Shown here in pieces: positions 10,570-20,259 of a DNA stretch of 64,000 nt. The stretch comes from Niveibacterium umoris. Lineage in GTDB: Bacteria > Pseudomonadota > Gammaproteobacteria > Burkholderiales > Rhodocyclaceae. The notes under the pieces are model-generated. The model was given only the letters and a program-made list of their open reading frames with translations. It was not told where the DNA came from and did no database searches. Position 1 is the first letter of the stretch; each line of letters opens with the position of its first letter. The stretch covers positions 1,240,001-1,304,000 of the forward strand of contig NZ_JACIET010000002.1 in the NCBI RefSeq assembly GCF_014197015.1, in the 5' to 3' direction. Position numbers and translations under genes: made by a program.

Positions 10570-11169
10570 ATGCCGGGTTTGCGCGGGATCGGCAGGGCGC
10601 TGTCGCTCGGCGTGGTGCTTGTCGCGGCAGGGTGCGAGACACCTTCGCGGCGTGGCGCAGACGAGCAGGACGAGGTGTTCGAGAAGGCGAAGCCTCCGGT
10701 TGTTGCGGAGCGTGCGCCGTCCGGCAAGGGCGCCGACCGGCCCTTGCCGCCGGCACCGTTGAAGGCAACCGAGCCAGCGCCGGCAGCGCCGTCGGTCGGG
10801 CGGCCGAAAAAGGCGATGGAGGCCAAGCCGCTCAATGCGAGTTTCCGCTGTGCCTCGCACGATGAACGCCACCACATCGCGCAGGCAGATGTCGAGGTGA
10901 CCGACGGGAACGTGAAGTACCTGCGCGCGCGGCTGGCGACACCGCTGGGCGGCGTCTGCGAATTCGGCTTGCCGGACTTCACGCAGACCCAGCGTATGCC
11001 GTCGGTGGAACTCAAGGCGCGCAGCGGGCGCTGCACGCTGCGGATGTGGGAACAAGGGCCCAAGGTCACGCTCGCTTACAGCAACTGCGAGCAGTACTGC
11101 AAGCCGGGCAACACGATGGATTACATCCTGCCGATCCTCTACGACCGGCGGGTCAATCGATGCAACTGA
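10570..11169 (+). CDS. putative lipoprotein, function unknown
   Basis: The 199-residue protein carries a clear lipoprotein signal (basic N-terminus, hydrophobic core, VAAGC with Cys near residue 22). A low-complexity charged and Pro-rich linker runs to about residue 90. The C-terminal domain of about 110 residues has six Cys, including CASHD, GVCEFG, CTLRMW and CEQYC, which suggests disulphides. I do not recognise the domain. The ATG at 10570 was chosen over the adjacent TTG at 10567. It lies between the LysE-like gene and gatB in the same direction. Confidence 0.8.
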   Translation: MPGLRGIGRALSLGVVLVAAGCETPSRRGADEQDEVFEKAKPPVVAERAPSGKGADRPLPPAPLKATEPAPAAPSVGRPKKAMEAKPLNASFRCASHDERHHIAQADVEVTDGNVKYLRARLATPLGGVCEFGLPDFTQTQRMPSVELKARSGRCTLRMWEQGPKVTLAYSNCEQYCKPGNTMDYILPILYDRRVNRCN

Positions 11170-11218
11170 ATCGGGATGCGGCGCCGCGTTCTTGGTGCCG
11201 GAGAATGGAAGACGCGAA

Positions 11219-12679
11219 ATGAGCAGAGCCGACTGGGAAGTCGTGATCGGGCTGGAAACACACGTTCAGCTCTCGACGCAATCGAAGATTTTTTCGGGCA
11301 GTTCAACCGCCTTTGGCGCGGAAGCGAACCGTCAGGCCTCGGCGATCGACATCGCGCTGCCGGGCGTGCTGCCGGTGCTCAACCGCGGTGCGGTCGAGCG
11401 GGCGATCCGCTTCGGTCTCGCGATCGGCGCCAAGGTCGCGCCGCGCTCCATCTTCGCCCGCAAGAACTACTTCTACCCCGATCTGCCGAAGGGCTACCAG
11501 ATCAGCCAGTACGAGCTGCCGGTGGTCGAGGGCGGCACGATCACGGTGCAGGTCGGCGAAGGTGACAAGGCTTACGAGAAGACGGTGCAGCTGACCCGCG
11601 CCCACCTCGAGGAAGACGCCGGCAAGTCGCTGCACGAAGACTTCCACGGCATGTCGGGCATCGACCTGAACCGCGCCGGCACGCCGCTGCTGGAGATCGT
11701 CACCGAGCCGGTGATGCGCTCGTCCGACGAAGCGGTGGCCTACGCCCGCGCGCTGCACGCGTTGGTGCGCTGGATCGATATTTCGGACGGCAACATGCAG
11801 GAAGGTTCCTTCCGCTGCGACGCCAACGTGTCGGTGCGCAAGAAGGGCACCGAGAAGCTCGGCACCCGCCGTGAAGTGAAGAACCTCAACAGCTTCCGCT
11901 TCCTCAAGGAGGCGATCGAGGCCGAGATCGCTTATCAGATCGAAACGCTGGAAGACGGCGGCACGATCCAGCAGGCGACCGTGCTGTTCGACCCGGACGC
12001 CGGCGAAACCCGCGCGATGCGCAGCAAGGAAGACGCGCACGACTACCGCTACTTCCCCGATCCCGACCTGCTGCCCCTGGTCATCTCGGACGATTGGATC
12101 GCCCGCGTGAAGGGCGAGATGCCCGAGTTGCCCGCCGCGCTGCAAGCGCGTTTCCGCGACGCGTACCAGCTCTCCGCTTATGACGCTGCCACGCTGACCG
12201 CCAGCCGCGAGATGGCGCAGTACTACGTCGATACCGTCGCCGCCGTGGGCGCGGCGTCGGCCAAGCCGGCCGCGAACTGGGTCATGGGCGAGCTCGCCGC
12301 GCGCCTGAACAAGGAAGGCCGCGACATCACCGATGCGCCGGTCAAACCCGCGCAGCTGGCTGGCATGCTTGCACGCATCGCCGATGGCACGATCTCGAAC
12401 TCGGCAGCCAAGAAGGTCTTTGATGCGCTGTGGAATGGCGACGCGACGAGCGCGGACGAGGCCATCGAGAAGCAGGGTCTGAAGCAGGTCACCGATCTCT
12501 CCGCGATCGAGCCGATCATCGACGAGGTGCTGGCGGCGAACCAGAAGTCGGTCGAGGAATTCCGCGCCGGCAAGGAGAAAGCCTTCAACGCGCTCGTCGG
12601 TCAGGTCATGAAGGCTTCGAAGGGCAAGGCTTCGCCGGCACAGGTGAACGAACTGTTGAAGAAGAAGCTCGGCGCCTGA
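11219..12679 (+). CDS. gatB: Asp/Glu-tRNA amidotransferase subunit B
   Basis: tRNA-binding subunit of GatCAB that also phosphorylates or adenylates the misacylated amino acid. The ATG at 11219 gives 486 residues starting [18 protein letters not shown], the standard GatB N-terminus. Family signatures include GALPVLN-type [44 protein letters not shown] and [15 protein letters not shown], plus a C-terminal YqeY-like tail (about 370-486). An in-frame TTG at 11192 would add nine unrelated residues. With gatC and gatA in the same window the enzyme is complete. Confidence 0.97.
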   Translation: MSRADWEVVIGLETHVQLSTQSKIFSGSSTAFGAEANRQASAIDIALPGVLPVLNRGAVERAIRFGLAIGAKVAPRSIFARKNYFYPDLPKGYQISQYELPVVEGGTITVQVGEGDKAYEKTVQLTRAHLEEDAGKSLHEDFHGMSGIDLNRAGTPLLEIVTEPVMRSSDEAVAYARALHALVRWIDISDGNMQEGSFRCDANVSVRKKGTEKLGTRREVKNLNSFRFLKEAIEAEIAYQIETLEDGGTIQQATVLFDPDAGETRAMRSKEDAHDYRYFPDPDLLPLVISDDWIARVKGEMPELPAALQARFRDAYQLSAYDAATLTASREMAQYYVDTVAAVGAASAKPAANWVMGELAARLNKEGRDITDAPVKPAQLAGMLARIADGTISNSAAKKVFDALWNGDATSADEAIEKQGLKQVTDLSAIEPIIDEVLAANQKSVEEFRAGKEKAFNALVGQVMKASKGKASPAQVNELLKKKLGA

Positions 12680-12733
12680 TCACGCAAGCGACACTGCGGC
12701 CGTTCGGATCCTGCGTTCGGCCGATGCATGGGC

Positions 12734-12767
12734 GGGCATCGCTGCAAGGCGGTGCCCGAATTGTTTC
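12734..12767 (+). terminator. possible terminator after gatB
   Basis: A 9-bp stem with one T-G wobble (12734-12742 paired with 12749-12757, 6-base loop) is followed by GAATTGTTT. This fits a weak intrinsic terminator 55 bases after the gatB stop. No stronger candidate lies between gatB and the next gene. Confidence 0.45.
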
Positions 12768-12850
12768 GGCCCGTAGATCACGACAATGCCTTCAGTTGGT
12801 CGCGGGCATTGTCACTGTTGGCGGCGCCTGGCTCAGCGGGCTCGAATGGT

Positions 12851-13081
12851 ATGGATGCGCTTCCCAATCTTGTGTGTCCGCTATGCGGCGGCCTCAACCA
12901 CTGTGCGCCGGCCCAGACCGGGCGGCTCGATGTCGAATGCTGGTGCACGAGAGTGACGATCAGTACGGACGCCCTCGCCCGCGTGCCGGCCGAGCTGATC
13001 AACAAGGCCTGCCTGTGCCCGCGCTGTGCCGCGGGTCTGGATGCGGCCGCGGCTGTGCCGGACGACGCACCGTCTGTCTAG
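12851..13081 (+). CDS. cysteine-rich CWC-family small protein
   Basis: The ATG at 12851 gives a 76-residue protein with eight or more Cys. They are arranged as CPLC (9, 12), Cys18, CWC (30, 32) and CLCPRC (54, 56, 59). This matches the cysteine-rich CWC family, which is widespread in Proteobacteria and has no established function; metal binding is a reasonable inference. No signal peptide is seen, so it is probably cytoplasmic. A longer in-frame start at 12728 gives a leader with no resemblance to the family. Confidence 0.8.
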   Translation: MDALPNLVCPLCGGLNHCAPAQTGRLDVECWCTRVTISTDALARVPAELINKACLCPRCAAGLDAAAAVPDDAPSV

Positions 13082-13384
13082 CTGCGCAAGTCCCGCGTTC
13101 GTCCCGCCTCGACATCTTCGACTGACGCATTGCGTCACCTGCCGGGCTATGACAATGTCAAAATCCGTCGCGCTGGGGTGCGGCATCGCGGTGTGACTGC
13201 CGGCTGAGTTGCAGCATTTGACCGCGCGATCCGCCGAGACCTGCGCCACGCAATGCGTGCGGCTCACAACGGGTGATGCTTGCGTGAGTTCCCGGCAATC
13301 TGGCATGCGCATTGCGGAGACTTGTGGTGGCGTGTTGCCGGGTCCGTGGTGACGATGGCAAGCGGAGTCCCGAAGGAGTTGTCG
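13082..13384. promoter_or_regulatory. 303-base intergenic region with repeated palindromes
   Basis: No gene is supported here. The core ACGCATTGCGT lies inside a perfect 15-bp palindrome (13123-13137). Its reverse complement ACGCAATGCGT lies in a 13-bp palindrome (13247-13259). A third CGCATTGCG is at 13308-13316. A separate perfect 11-bp palindrome TGACAATGTCA is at 13150-13160. Together they look like operator sites for the lipoprotein gene that follows; the regulator is unknown. Confidence 0.45.
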
Positions 13385-14620
13385 ATGAACGGAACGAGGC
13401 GCATGCACCGGGGGCAACTGCTCGCGCTCCTTGCGTGGATGATGGTTACGGCGTGCGGTGGTGGCGGTGGCACGTCGGCGCCGCCCGCGAGCAATCCGGG
13501 TGGTGGGTCAGGCGGCAGTGGTTCAGGTGGCGGCACAGGGGGTGGCGGAGGCGGGACGCCACCGCCACCGGCGGGCGCGCCTGAGATTGGCGGCTGCGCG
13601 GTATTCCCCGCGGACGCGATCTTCAATACCGCGATCGATACGCTTCCGGTGCACCCCGACAACGCGGCCTGGATGAGCCTGATCACACAGGCCGGCGCGC
13701 GTACCGTGCCCTTGCACCCGGACTGGGGCAATCAGGACAACTCGGCGCAGTACGACACCTACTACGGCATTCCCTACAACGTGGTGGGCGCCGGTGCTCA
13801 ATCCAGCGACTGGCCGACAGTCTCTTTTTCCGTGACCGATCCGCGCGCCGGCAATGGCGATGGCGTGCCGGACGAGAGCGACTGCGCGGTGACCAACACT
13901 GCGGGCGGCTTTGACCTCGTCCGCAACTGCGCGAGCGTGGCGCCCGCCGCGCGCCGCTTCCCGTATCCGGCCGACGCCGGCCTCAAGGCCGAAGGCGGCA
14001 ATTGCAACGACGCGCAGGTGTGCGGCGACCGCCATGTGCTGGTGGTCGAGCAGGGCAGTTGTCGCTTGTGGGAGAGCTACTTCAGCTACAAGCTCAATGG
14101 CCAGTGGTACGCCTACTCGACTGCGGCCTGGGACCTGCGCAGCAACGCCATGCGCCCGGATACCTGGACCTCGGGCGACGCCGCCGGGCTGCCGATCCTG
14201 CCGCTGCTGGCGCGTGCCGGCGAAGCGAGTGCCGGCGAGATCCGCCATGCTTTCCGCGTGACGCTGCGCGACAGCGTGCTGGCGCGCGTGGCGACCTGGC
14301 CGGCCCGACACGCTGCCGGTGGCGCCACCGCTGGGGGTATCCCCTTCGGTGCCGCGATGCGCTTGCGTCGCGACTTCGCGATCCCGCCGGACTGGACGCC
14401 GCAGGCGCAGCGCATTGCGGCCGCCATGCAGACCTATGGCCTGTACGTGGCGGACATCGGTTCCGACCTGTTCGTGCAGGGGGAACCGAACGCACAGTGG
14501 GACGCGCTGACGATCGAGCAACTCAAGCAACTGCGGGTCGCGCAGTTCGAGTTCGTGGATCTGCGCCCGATCACGACCCATCCGCAGTTCAGCGCGGATT
14601 CGTTCCGCGCGTCATGGTGA
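13385..14620 (+). CDS. secreted lipoprotein with Gly-rich linker, family of unknown function
   Basis: The ATG at 13385 follows AAGGAG. It gives 411 residues with a signal peptide and lipobox ending VTAC. A Gly/Ser/Pro-rich linker of about 45 residues comes next, then a globular domain of about 330 residues. That domain contains CAVFPADAIFNT, a DRHVLVVEQGSCRLWE segment, LRSNAMRPDTWTSGDAAGLPILP, EIRHAFRVT, a WPARH motif and a C-terminal YVADIGSD. I recognise this pattern from uncharacterised secreted proteins in several phyla but know no assigned activity. The linker suggests surface display away from the membrane. Confidence 0.8.
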   Translation: MNGTRRMHRGQLLALLAWMMVTACGGGGGTSAPPASNPGGGSGGSGSGGGTGGGGGGTPPPPAGAPEIGGCAVFPADAIFNTAIDTLPVHPDNAAWMSLITQAGARTVPLHPDWGNQDNSAQYDTYYGIPYNVVGAGAQSSDWPTVSFSVTDPRAGNGDGVPDESDCAVTNTAGGFDLVRNCASVAPAARRFPYPADAGLKAEGGNCNDAQVCGDRHVLVVEQGSCRLWESYFSYKLNGQWYAYSTAAWDLRSNAMRPDTWTSGDAAGLPILPLLARAGEASAGEIRHAFRVTLRDSVLARVATWPARHAAGGATAGGIPFGAAMRLRRDFAIPPDWTPQAQRIAAAMQTYGLYVADIGSDLFVQGEPNAQWDALTIEQLKQLRVAQFEFVDLRPITTHPQFSADSFRASW

Positions 14621-14631
14621 CCGGGGCGGGC

Positions 14632-15054
14632 ATGTACAGCGTCTCGACCGACCTCGCGGCCTTTGATCTCGACGCGGTGTATCGCTTCCTCGCGGAAGAG
14701 GCCTACTGGTCGAAAGGCTTGCCGCGAGCGGTGTTCGACCGTGCGCTCGCCCACTCGATCTGCTTTGGCGGATTCGTCGACGGCGCGCAGGTCGCGTTCG
14801 GCCGCGTGATCACCGACCGGGCAACCTTCGCCTATCTGGCGGATGTGTTCGTGCTGCCCGACTATCGCGGTCGCGGTTATTCGAAGCGGTTGATGGATGC
14901 AGTCGTCGCGCACCCGGACCTGCAAGGCCTGCGCCGCATGGTGCTGGTCACCGGCGATGCGCACGGCTTGTACGGCCGCTACGGCTTCACGCCGCTGGCG
15001 GCGCCGGATCGTTACATGGAACTGCATCGCCCCGACGCCTATCGTCGGGGCTGA
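14632..15054 (+). CDS. GNAT-family N-acetyltransferase
   Basis: Acetyl-CoA-dependent acyltransferase, substrate unknown. From the ATG at 14632 it is 140 residues; an in-frame ATG at 14614 overlapping the preceding stop is a possible alternative. Motif A is visible as FVLPDYRGRGYSKRLM, with R-G-R-G-Y for the pyrophosphate loop, preceded by the beta-4 strand ATFAYLADV. The closing YGRYGFTPL is typical of motif B. It runs convergent to the AIM24-like gene, with nine bases between the stops. Confidence 0.9.
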   Translation: MYSVSTDLAAFDLDAVYRFLAEEAYWSKGLPRAVFDRALAHSICFGGFVDGAQVAFGRVITDRATFAYLADVFVLPDYRGRGYSKRLMDAVVAHPDLQGLRRMVLVTGDAHGLYGRYGFTPLAAPDRYMELHRPDAYRRG

Positions 15055-15063
15055 GCCGGTTAA

Positions 15064-15858
15064 TCAGTTGTCGCCGTCGATCAGGCGACCGAGGCCGCCG
15101 AGTACCGAGCCTTCCTCGCGCGACTGGCCGCCCGCGGCAGGCGCCGCCATCACGATGCGATTGGCCATGCGCGACAGTGGCAGCGATTGCAGCCAGACCC
15201 GGCCCGGCCCACGCAGCGTGGCAAAGAACAGGCCTTCGCCACTGAACAGTGCGCTCTTGATGCGGCCGACGTACTGGATGGCGAAATCCACGTTCGGCTC
15301 GTAGGCCACCACGCAACCCGTGTCGACGCGCAGCGTCTCGCCTGCCTGCAGCTTGCGTTCGACCAGCGTGCCGCCGGCGTGCACGAACACCATGCCGTCG
15401 CCTTCGAGCTTCTGCATGATGAAGCCTTCGCCGCCGAACAGGCCGGTGCCGAGGCGGCGCTGGAAGGCCACGCCGAGCGACACGCCGCGTGCTGCGCAGA
15501 GGAAGGAATCTTTCTGGCACAGCAAGGTGCCGCCAACGTCCGAGAGATTCACCGGCACGATCTGGCCCGGAAAGGGCGCAGCGAAGGCAACCTTGCGCTT
15601 GCCGGCGGCCTCGTTGTGGAAGACCGTGGTGAACAGCGATTCACCCGCGAGCAGGCGTTTCCCGGCACCCAGCAGTTTGCCGAACAGGCCTTGCTGTGCC
15701 GACGAGCCATCGCCGAACACGGTGTCCATCTCGATGCCGTCCTGCATCATCATCATCGCGCCGGCTTCGCCGATCGCGGCCTCGCCCGGGTCGAGCTCGA
15801 TCTCGACAAACTGCATCGCGTTGCCGACGATCTCGTAGTCCACCACGTCCATGTTCAT
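15064..15858 (-). CDS. AIM24 / TIGR00266-family protein
   Basis: The 264-residue protein begins [38 protein letters not shown], the recognisable start of this family. Gly-rich beta-sheet blocks follow ([14 protein letters not shown] and [26 protein letters not shown]), and the C-terminus is Gly/Asp-rich. The fold is a beta-helix-like trimer related to the mitochondrial biogenesis protein AIM24. The bacterial role is unknown. No signal peptide is seen. A second in-frame ATG at 15852 is possible. Confidence 0.9.
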   Translation of the reverse strand: MNMDVVDYEIVGNAMQFVEIELDPGEAAIGEAGAMMMMQDGIEMDTVFGDGSSAQQGLFGKLLGAGKRLLAGESLFTTVFHNEAAGKRKVAFAAPFPGQIVPVNLSDVGGTLLCQKDSFLCAARGVSLGVAFQRRLGTGLFGGEGFIMQKLEGDGMVFVHAGGTLVERKLQAGETLRVDTGCVVAYEPNVDFAIQYVGRIKSALFSGEGLFFATLRGPGRVWLQSLPLSRMANRIVMAAPAAGGQSREEGSVLGGLGRLIDGDN

Positions 15859-15893
15859 TGCCTGGTTCTCCGCGTTATGGGTCAGCCGCGCAT

Positions 15894-17669
15894 TCAGCCC
15901 AGCATCATTTGACGAATGTATTTCACCGGTGCGCTGCCGAATCCCAGGAAACGCTCATGGAAGGTTTTCAGGTCGAAGGCATCGCCATCGCGGCGACGCA
16001 GGTCTTCGCGCAACGCGTAGATGCTCTCGAAGCCGCTGTAGTAACTGGCCAGCTGCACCTGCGTCAGCTGCACCCGGCGCCATTTCTCGCGCGCCTCGGC
16101 TTCCTGCTGAAAGGCTTCCTCGCGCAGCAGCGTCATCGCCTGCGCTTCGCTCATGCCGAGCGTGTGCGCGCTGTAGTCGAGGATCGTATTGCACACCACG
16201 CGCAGAACCCACTTTGCGTAGATCAGCTCCATTTCGGGCTCGTGATCGCCCCAGCCGGATTCGAGCATCATCCGTTCAGCATAGACCGCCCAGCCTTCGA
16301 TCATCGCGCCATTGCCGAGCAGGCTCTTCACCATGCTCGGCGAACGGTTGGCGTACACGAGCTGCGCGTAATGGCCCGGCACCGCTTCGTGGATGTTGAG
16401 GATCTGCAGCGTCCAGCGGTTGTATTCGCGCAGGGTGCTTTCCTGTTCCGTGGCAGGAAGGGCGTCGAGCGGATCGACGTTGTACCAGGTGATCGCTGCC
16501 GGGTCGAAGGGGCCGGGGGCGTCGATCGAGGCTCCGGCGACACCGCGCTTGTGCAGCGGCGTTTCGCGCACCTGCAGCGGTTTGTCAGGGTTCAGCGTGA
16601 GCAGGTCCTTGTCGCGTACCCAGGCTTCGAGTTGCGGGATCTGGCGCTGCACTTCTGCGACGAAATCGGGCGCGGCGACATGCTGCTCCGAGAGCTTTTC
16701 GATCAGCGTGCCGATGCGCGCCAGACGCGTCTTCGGTGGCGGGGTGTCGGGGAAGTACCTGGGCCATAGCGCTGCGGCAAGCGTGTCCATCTTCGCGTGC
16801 AGACGCTCCTTCTCGGTCAGCGCGGCGCGGTAGAGCTGCGTCGGCGTCAGATCGGTCTGGATGTCGTAGGCGAACTTGCGCGCGTATTGCGCCGGCCCGA
16901 TGCGGAAGCTGCGACCTTCTCCGCGCTGCAGCCTCGGCATCAAGGCTTCGAGATGCGCGACCCAGGTGTGCACCGCCTCTCGCGCCAGCGAAGCGCGGCT
17001 CCGCAGTTCCGCAGCGCGCTCGGCGTCGAGGTGGGCGGCCTCGATGGCGGATGCGAGCGGCGAATCCAGCAGCGCGAGCACGCCCTGGCTTTGCTCGATC
17101 GCGAGCTGCGTGTGTTCCAGTGTCGGTCGCCGCAGGGCACGCGCTGCCGCCGTGTAGTAGGCCGGCACCTGCGCGAGCCGGGCCGAGACGGCGAGCAGGC
17201 GGGCTTCCAGCGGGGCGTATTCGCGCGTCAGCAGGATCGAGAAGCCCTCGCCGACATTCCATTGGCTCGGGTCCCATTCGCGGTTGCGGAACTGGCCGCT
17301 GTACCACTGCAGGCTGCGCAGCCGGTTCTCGATCAGCGCGCGGTCGATGCGGTTGGCTTCGGAGAGCTGGCCGACCGGGTGGCGCGCCAGCTGGCCCAAC
17401 CACTTCTGCGCGAAGCTCAGGTCGGCCGCAGGGTCGGGGATTGCCAGACGCGACGCATCGCGGTAGCTGCCCACTTGCAGCGCCCAATCGGGATCGTGGG
17501 CGAGCAGGGCGTCGACAAAACCCTGCTTGAAGGCGTCAAAACCCGTATCGGCGCGAGAAACCGGAGTGGCCGGCACGATCAACGCGGCTTCCGCTTCGGC
17601 CGGGGGCGCGGTGGCGAACAGGCTGGCGACCAGTGCAGCGGCGACCGAATGACGCATGTCGTGCTTCAC
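15894..17669 (-). CDS. exported DUF885 metallopeptidase-like protein
   Basis: The 591-residue exported protein belongs to the DUF885 family, whose members carry a gluzincin-like HExxxGH variant. Here it is HEAVPGH near residues 424-430, with a downstream Glu-rich helix ([18 protein letters not shown]) that probably supplies another zinc ligand. A signal peptide ends near AEAEA. The start is chosen as GTG at 17669. It overlaps the preceding stop as GTGA, and a GGAGG lies 7 bases before it, whereas the ATG at 17657 is 19 bases from the same site. Translational coupling to the oxidoreductase is likely. Peptidase activity is inferred. Confidence 0.88.
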   Translation of the reverse strand: MKHDMRHSVAAALVASLFATAPPAEAEAALIVPATPVSRADTGFDAFKQGFVDALLAHDPDWALQVGSYRDASRLAIPDPAADLSFAQKWLGQLARHPVGQLSEANRIDRALIENRLRSLQWYSGQFRNREWDPSQWNVGEGFSILLTREYAPLEARLLAVSARLAQVPAYYTAAARALRRPTLEHTQLAIEQSQGVLALLDSPLASAIEAAHLDAERAAELRSRASLAREAVHTWVAHLEALMPRLQRGEGRSFRIGPAQYARKFAYDIQTDLTPTQLYRAALTEKERLHAKMDTLAAALWPRYFPDTPPPKTRLARIGTLIEKLSEQHVAAPDFVAEVQRQIPQLEAWVRDKDLLTLNPDKPLQVRETPLHKRGVAGASIDAPGPFDPAAITWYNVDPLDALPATEQESTLREYNRWTLQILNIHEAVPGHYAQLVYANRSPSMVKSLLGNGAMIEGWAVYAERMMLESGWGDHEPEMELIYAKWVLRVVCNTILDYSAHTLGMSEAQAMTLLREEAFQQEAEAREKWRRVQLTQVQLASYYSGFESIYALREDLRRRDGDAFDLKTFHERFLGFGSAPVKYIRQMMLG

Positions 17670-19765
17670 GCCGCGGCCTCCACCTGCACCAGGCAATCGT
17701 AGAAGGTTGCGCCGCCCCCAAGATCAGTGAGCGCCTGCGAGGTCACCGCGTTGGCGTTCTCGCCATCGCCCGAGAGCTTCTGCCACCAGATCGACGGCGC
17801 GCTGACGACGCCGGTGCGGATGCCGGGCTGCGCAGCGTCGACCCGCAGCGTGGCGTGGAAGGCGCCGCGTTCGTTGAAGATGCGCACGCGCTGGCCATCG
17901 GTGAGGTTGCGTGCCGTGGCGTCATCGGGGTGCATGTCGAGCCAGGGCTTGCCTTCGGCTTTCAGGAATCGCGGCAGGTTGGCAAAGCTGGAGTTGAGGA
18001 AGTTGCGCGCCGGCGGGCTGATGAACGCGAGCGGGTACTTCGCCGCCAGCGCCGGGTTGGAGGTCGGCCCTTCGCGCGGCGGCACATAGGTTGGCAGCGG
18101 GTCGTGACCGGCGGCTTCCAGTGTGGCCGAATGGAACTCGCATTTGCCGGAAGGCGTCGGGAAGCCGCCGTTAGCGAAGGGCGCGAACGGTGTCGGCAGG
18201 TCCATGCGCTGGAAACCCTCGCGCTTCATGGTGTCCCAGTCGAAACCCTTGTTGCGCGGGTGGTCCTTGCGGAAGGCCTGGGCGGCGATGGTCTCGTCGT
18301 CTTCGTCAAAGCAGGCCTCGTTGAAGCCCATGCGCTTCGCCAGTTCGCGGAACACCCAGGTGTTCGGGCGCGCTTCGCCGAGCGGCGCGATCGCCGGTAC
18401 GTTGGCCAGCACGTTGAGGTGGCCGTAGCTCTTGTGCACGTCCCAGTGCTCGAGCTGGCTGGTCGCCGGCAGCAGGATGTCGGCGTAGTCGGCGGTGTCG
18501 GTCTGGAACAGCTCGTGGACAACGACGAAAAGGTCGTCGCGGCCGAAGCCGGCGCGTACCTTGTTCGAGTCCGGCGCGATTGCGACCGGGTTGGAGTTGT
18601 AGACCATGATCGCGCGCAGCTTCGGGTCGGCGCGATGCAGCAGTTCGTCGCCGATGTTGGTCATGTTGATCGTGCGTGGCGGAAAGCGCGGGTCTTCCGG
18701 GTACAGATCAGGACGCTCGAGCTTGGCGCTGTCCACCGCGTAGGTGCCAGATGTGGACAGCAGCATGCCGCCGGCACGATGGCGCCAGTGGCCAGTGAGT
18801 GCGGGCAGACAGGCGATGGCGCGCATCGCGCTGCCGCCGCCGGCACAGCGGTTGAGCCCGTAATTGACGCGGATCGTCGCTGGCCGTGCCGTGCCGTACT
18901 CGCGCGCCAGCTGTTCGATGTCGGCCGCGGCGAGGCCGGTTTCGAGTGCGGCACGCCCGGGCGTCCAGTCGCGCACCCGTTCGGCCAGCGCATCAAACCC
19001 AATTGTGTAATCGCGAATGTAGTCGTGGTCGAGCAGATCGTCGCGCACCAGCACATGCATGATCGCCAGCGCCAGTGCGCCGTCGGTGCCGGGGTAGGGC
19101 TGCAGGTGCCAGTGACTCTTTTCGGCGGTCTGGGTGCGCAGCGGGTCGATGCAGACAACGCGGGCGCCACGGCGCTTGGCCTCCTGCACCCGGCTCCACA
19201 GGTGCAGGTTCGAGACCACCGGGTTGGCGCCCCAGATGATGATGTACGGCGATTCGGCAAACGCCTCCGGGTCAGTGCCCAGGGTCGCGCCGACGGTGGC
19301 CTTGTAGCCCTGGAAACCGGCTTCGGCACAGATGGTGTGGGCGAGGAAACTTGCGCCCAGGCGGTGGAAGAAGCGGCGGTCCATCGAACCGCCCTGCACC
19401 AGCCCCATGGTGCCGGCGTAGTTGTAAGGCGTGATCGCACGCGGGTCGTCGGCGGCGATTTCGCGGAACTTCGCGGCGATCGTGTCCAGCGCCTCGTCCC
19501 AACCGATGCGTTCGAACTTGCCTTCGCCCTTCTTGCCGACGCGCTTCATCGGGTATTGCAGGCGCTGCTCGGAGTAGGTGCGTTCGAGGTAGAAGGCGAC
19601 CTTGGTGCACAGCGCGCCGTTGGTCATCGGCAGGTCGGGCGCCCCCTGGATCTTCGTGGCGCGGCCGTCCTCGACGGTGACGAGCATGCCGCAGGTGTCG
19701 GGGCAGTCGTGGGGGCAGGCGGCGCGCACGACGCGCTTGCCGACGTTAGGGGTGTTATCGCTCAT
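17666..19765 (-). CDS. molybdopterin-dependent oxidoreductase with N-terminal 4Fe-4S
   Basis: The 699-residue enzyme belongs to the DMSO reductase superfamily. A 4Fe-4S cluster is predicted at Cys17, Cys21, Cys25 and Cys53 (CPHDCPDTC ... GALC). The body contains cofactor-binding segments such as YNYAGTMGLVQGG, IIIWGANPVV and VYNSNPVAIAPDSNKVRAGF, where the Asn/Ser-rich region faces the molybdenum. No twin-arginine signal is present, so it should act in the cytoplasm. No electron-transfer subunit gene is nearby. The substrate cannot be told from sequence; thiosulfate-reductase or formate-dehydrogenase likeness is only general. Its stop overlaps the DUF885 start. Confidence 0.9.
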   Translation of the reverse strand: MSDNTPNVGKRVVRAACPHDCPDTCGMLVTVEDGRATKIQGAPDLPMTNGALCTKVAFYLERTYSEQRLQYPMKRVGKKGEGKFERIGWDEALDTIAAKFREIAADDPRAITPYNYAGTMGLVQGGSMDRRFFHRLGASFLAHTICAEAGFQGYKATVGATLGTDPEAFAESPYIIIWGANPVVSNLHLWSRVQEAKRRGARVVCIDPLRTQTAEKSHWHLQPYPGTDGALALAIMHVLVRDDLLDHDYIRDYTIGFDALAERVRDWTPGRAALETGLAAADIEQLAREYGTARPATIRVNYGLNRCAGGGSAMRAIACLPALTGHWRHRAGGMLLSTSGTYAVDSAKLERPDLYPEDPRFPPRTINMTNIGDELLHRADPKLRAIMVYNSNPVAIAPDSNKVRAGFGRDDLFVVVHELFQTDTADYADILLPATSQLEHWDVHKSYGHLNVLANVPAIAPLGEARPNTWVFRELAKRMGFNEACFDEDDETIAAQAFRKDHPRNKGFDWDTMKREGFQRMDLPTPFAPFANGGFPTPSGKCEFHSATLEAAGHDPLPTYVPPREGPTSNPALAAKYPLAFISPPARNFLNSSFANLPRFLKAEGKPWLDMHPDDATARNLTDGQRVRIFNERGAFHATLRVDAAQPGIRTGVVSAPSIWWQKLSGDGENANAVTSQALTDLGGGATFYDCLVQVEAAA

Positions 19766-19830
19766 GGCGCTCGCTTCGGGGGTCTGGCCGGCGGGTAGCC
19801 GGAAAGCGAGATTCTATGGTTTTTGGTGAT

Positions 19831-20259
19831 TCAGCGGGTCGCGCCAAGTGTCAGCAGGATGCGCAGGCCGTCGGGCACCGCGCCAGCCGGCAGGTAGCCG
19901 ATGGCGTTGCGATCGGCCTGCAGGCGTTGCAGCATTTCTTCCAGTTCGACCTGTTGCGGCGGACGCCCCTGGCCGGAGAACACCAGGCGCGCGCGCAAGG
20001 CGCGCATCATGGTGACATTGCGCCCGGCCAGCTCCTGATAAAGCGCCTGTCGGGCGAGTTCGGTTTCGGGCAGGTCGAACGGCGCGAGCGTGCCGCGCCG
20101 GTCCAGCACGAACAGGTTGTATGCCTCGTCGCGCGTGAGGCTCCCGATCGGTGAATCGCGGCGCACCACGATCACAACGCCGTCGGCCGCCGCGGACATG
20201 GCTGCGACCAGGCTCAGGCCCAAGGCAAGGATTCCGCGAAGCAGGCGTTCAGAACGCAT
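19831..20259 (-). CDS. PstS-like small periplasmic phosphate-binding-type protein (copy 1)
   Basis: The ATG at 20259 gives 142 residues with a signal peptide (ending SAAADG). A short domain of the phosphate-binding (PstS-like) type follows: VVVRRDSPIGSLTRDEAYNLFVLDRRG, FDLPETELARQALYQELAGRN, MMRALRARLVFSGQGRPPQQV and AIGYLPAG. At under half the length of PstS, it contains one lobe only. It starts inside the end of the upstream porin gene (11-base overlap), so it is coupled to it. A paralogue lies at 21615-22079. A role in ligand capture for the porin, or in sensing, is inferred. Confidence 0.8.
   Translation of the reverse strand: MRSERLLRGILALGLSLVAAMSAAADGVVIVVRRDSPIGSLTRDEAYNLFVLDRRGTLAPFDLPETELARQALYQELAGRNVTMMRALRARLVFSGQGRPPQQVELEEMLQRLQADRNAIGYLPAGAVPDGLRILLTLGATR

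Noticed and set aside
17633-19798. 721-codon plus-strand open frame opposite the molybdopterin oxidoreductase
   Set aside because: The minus-strand gene has a clear 4Fe-4S motif and cofactor segments; the opposite frame is a shadow.
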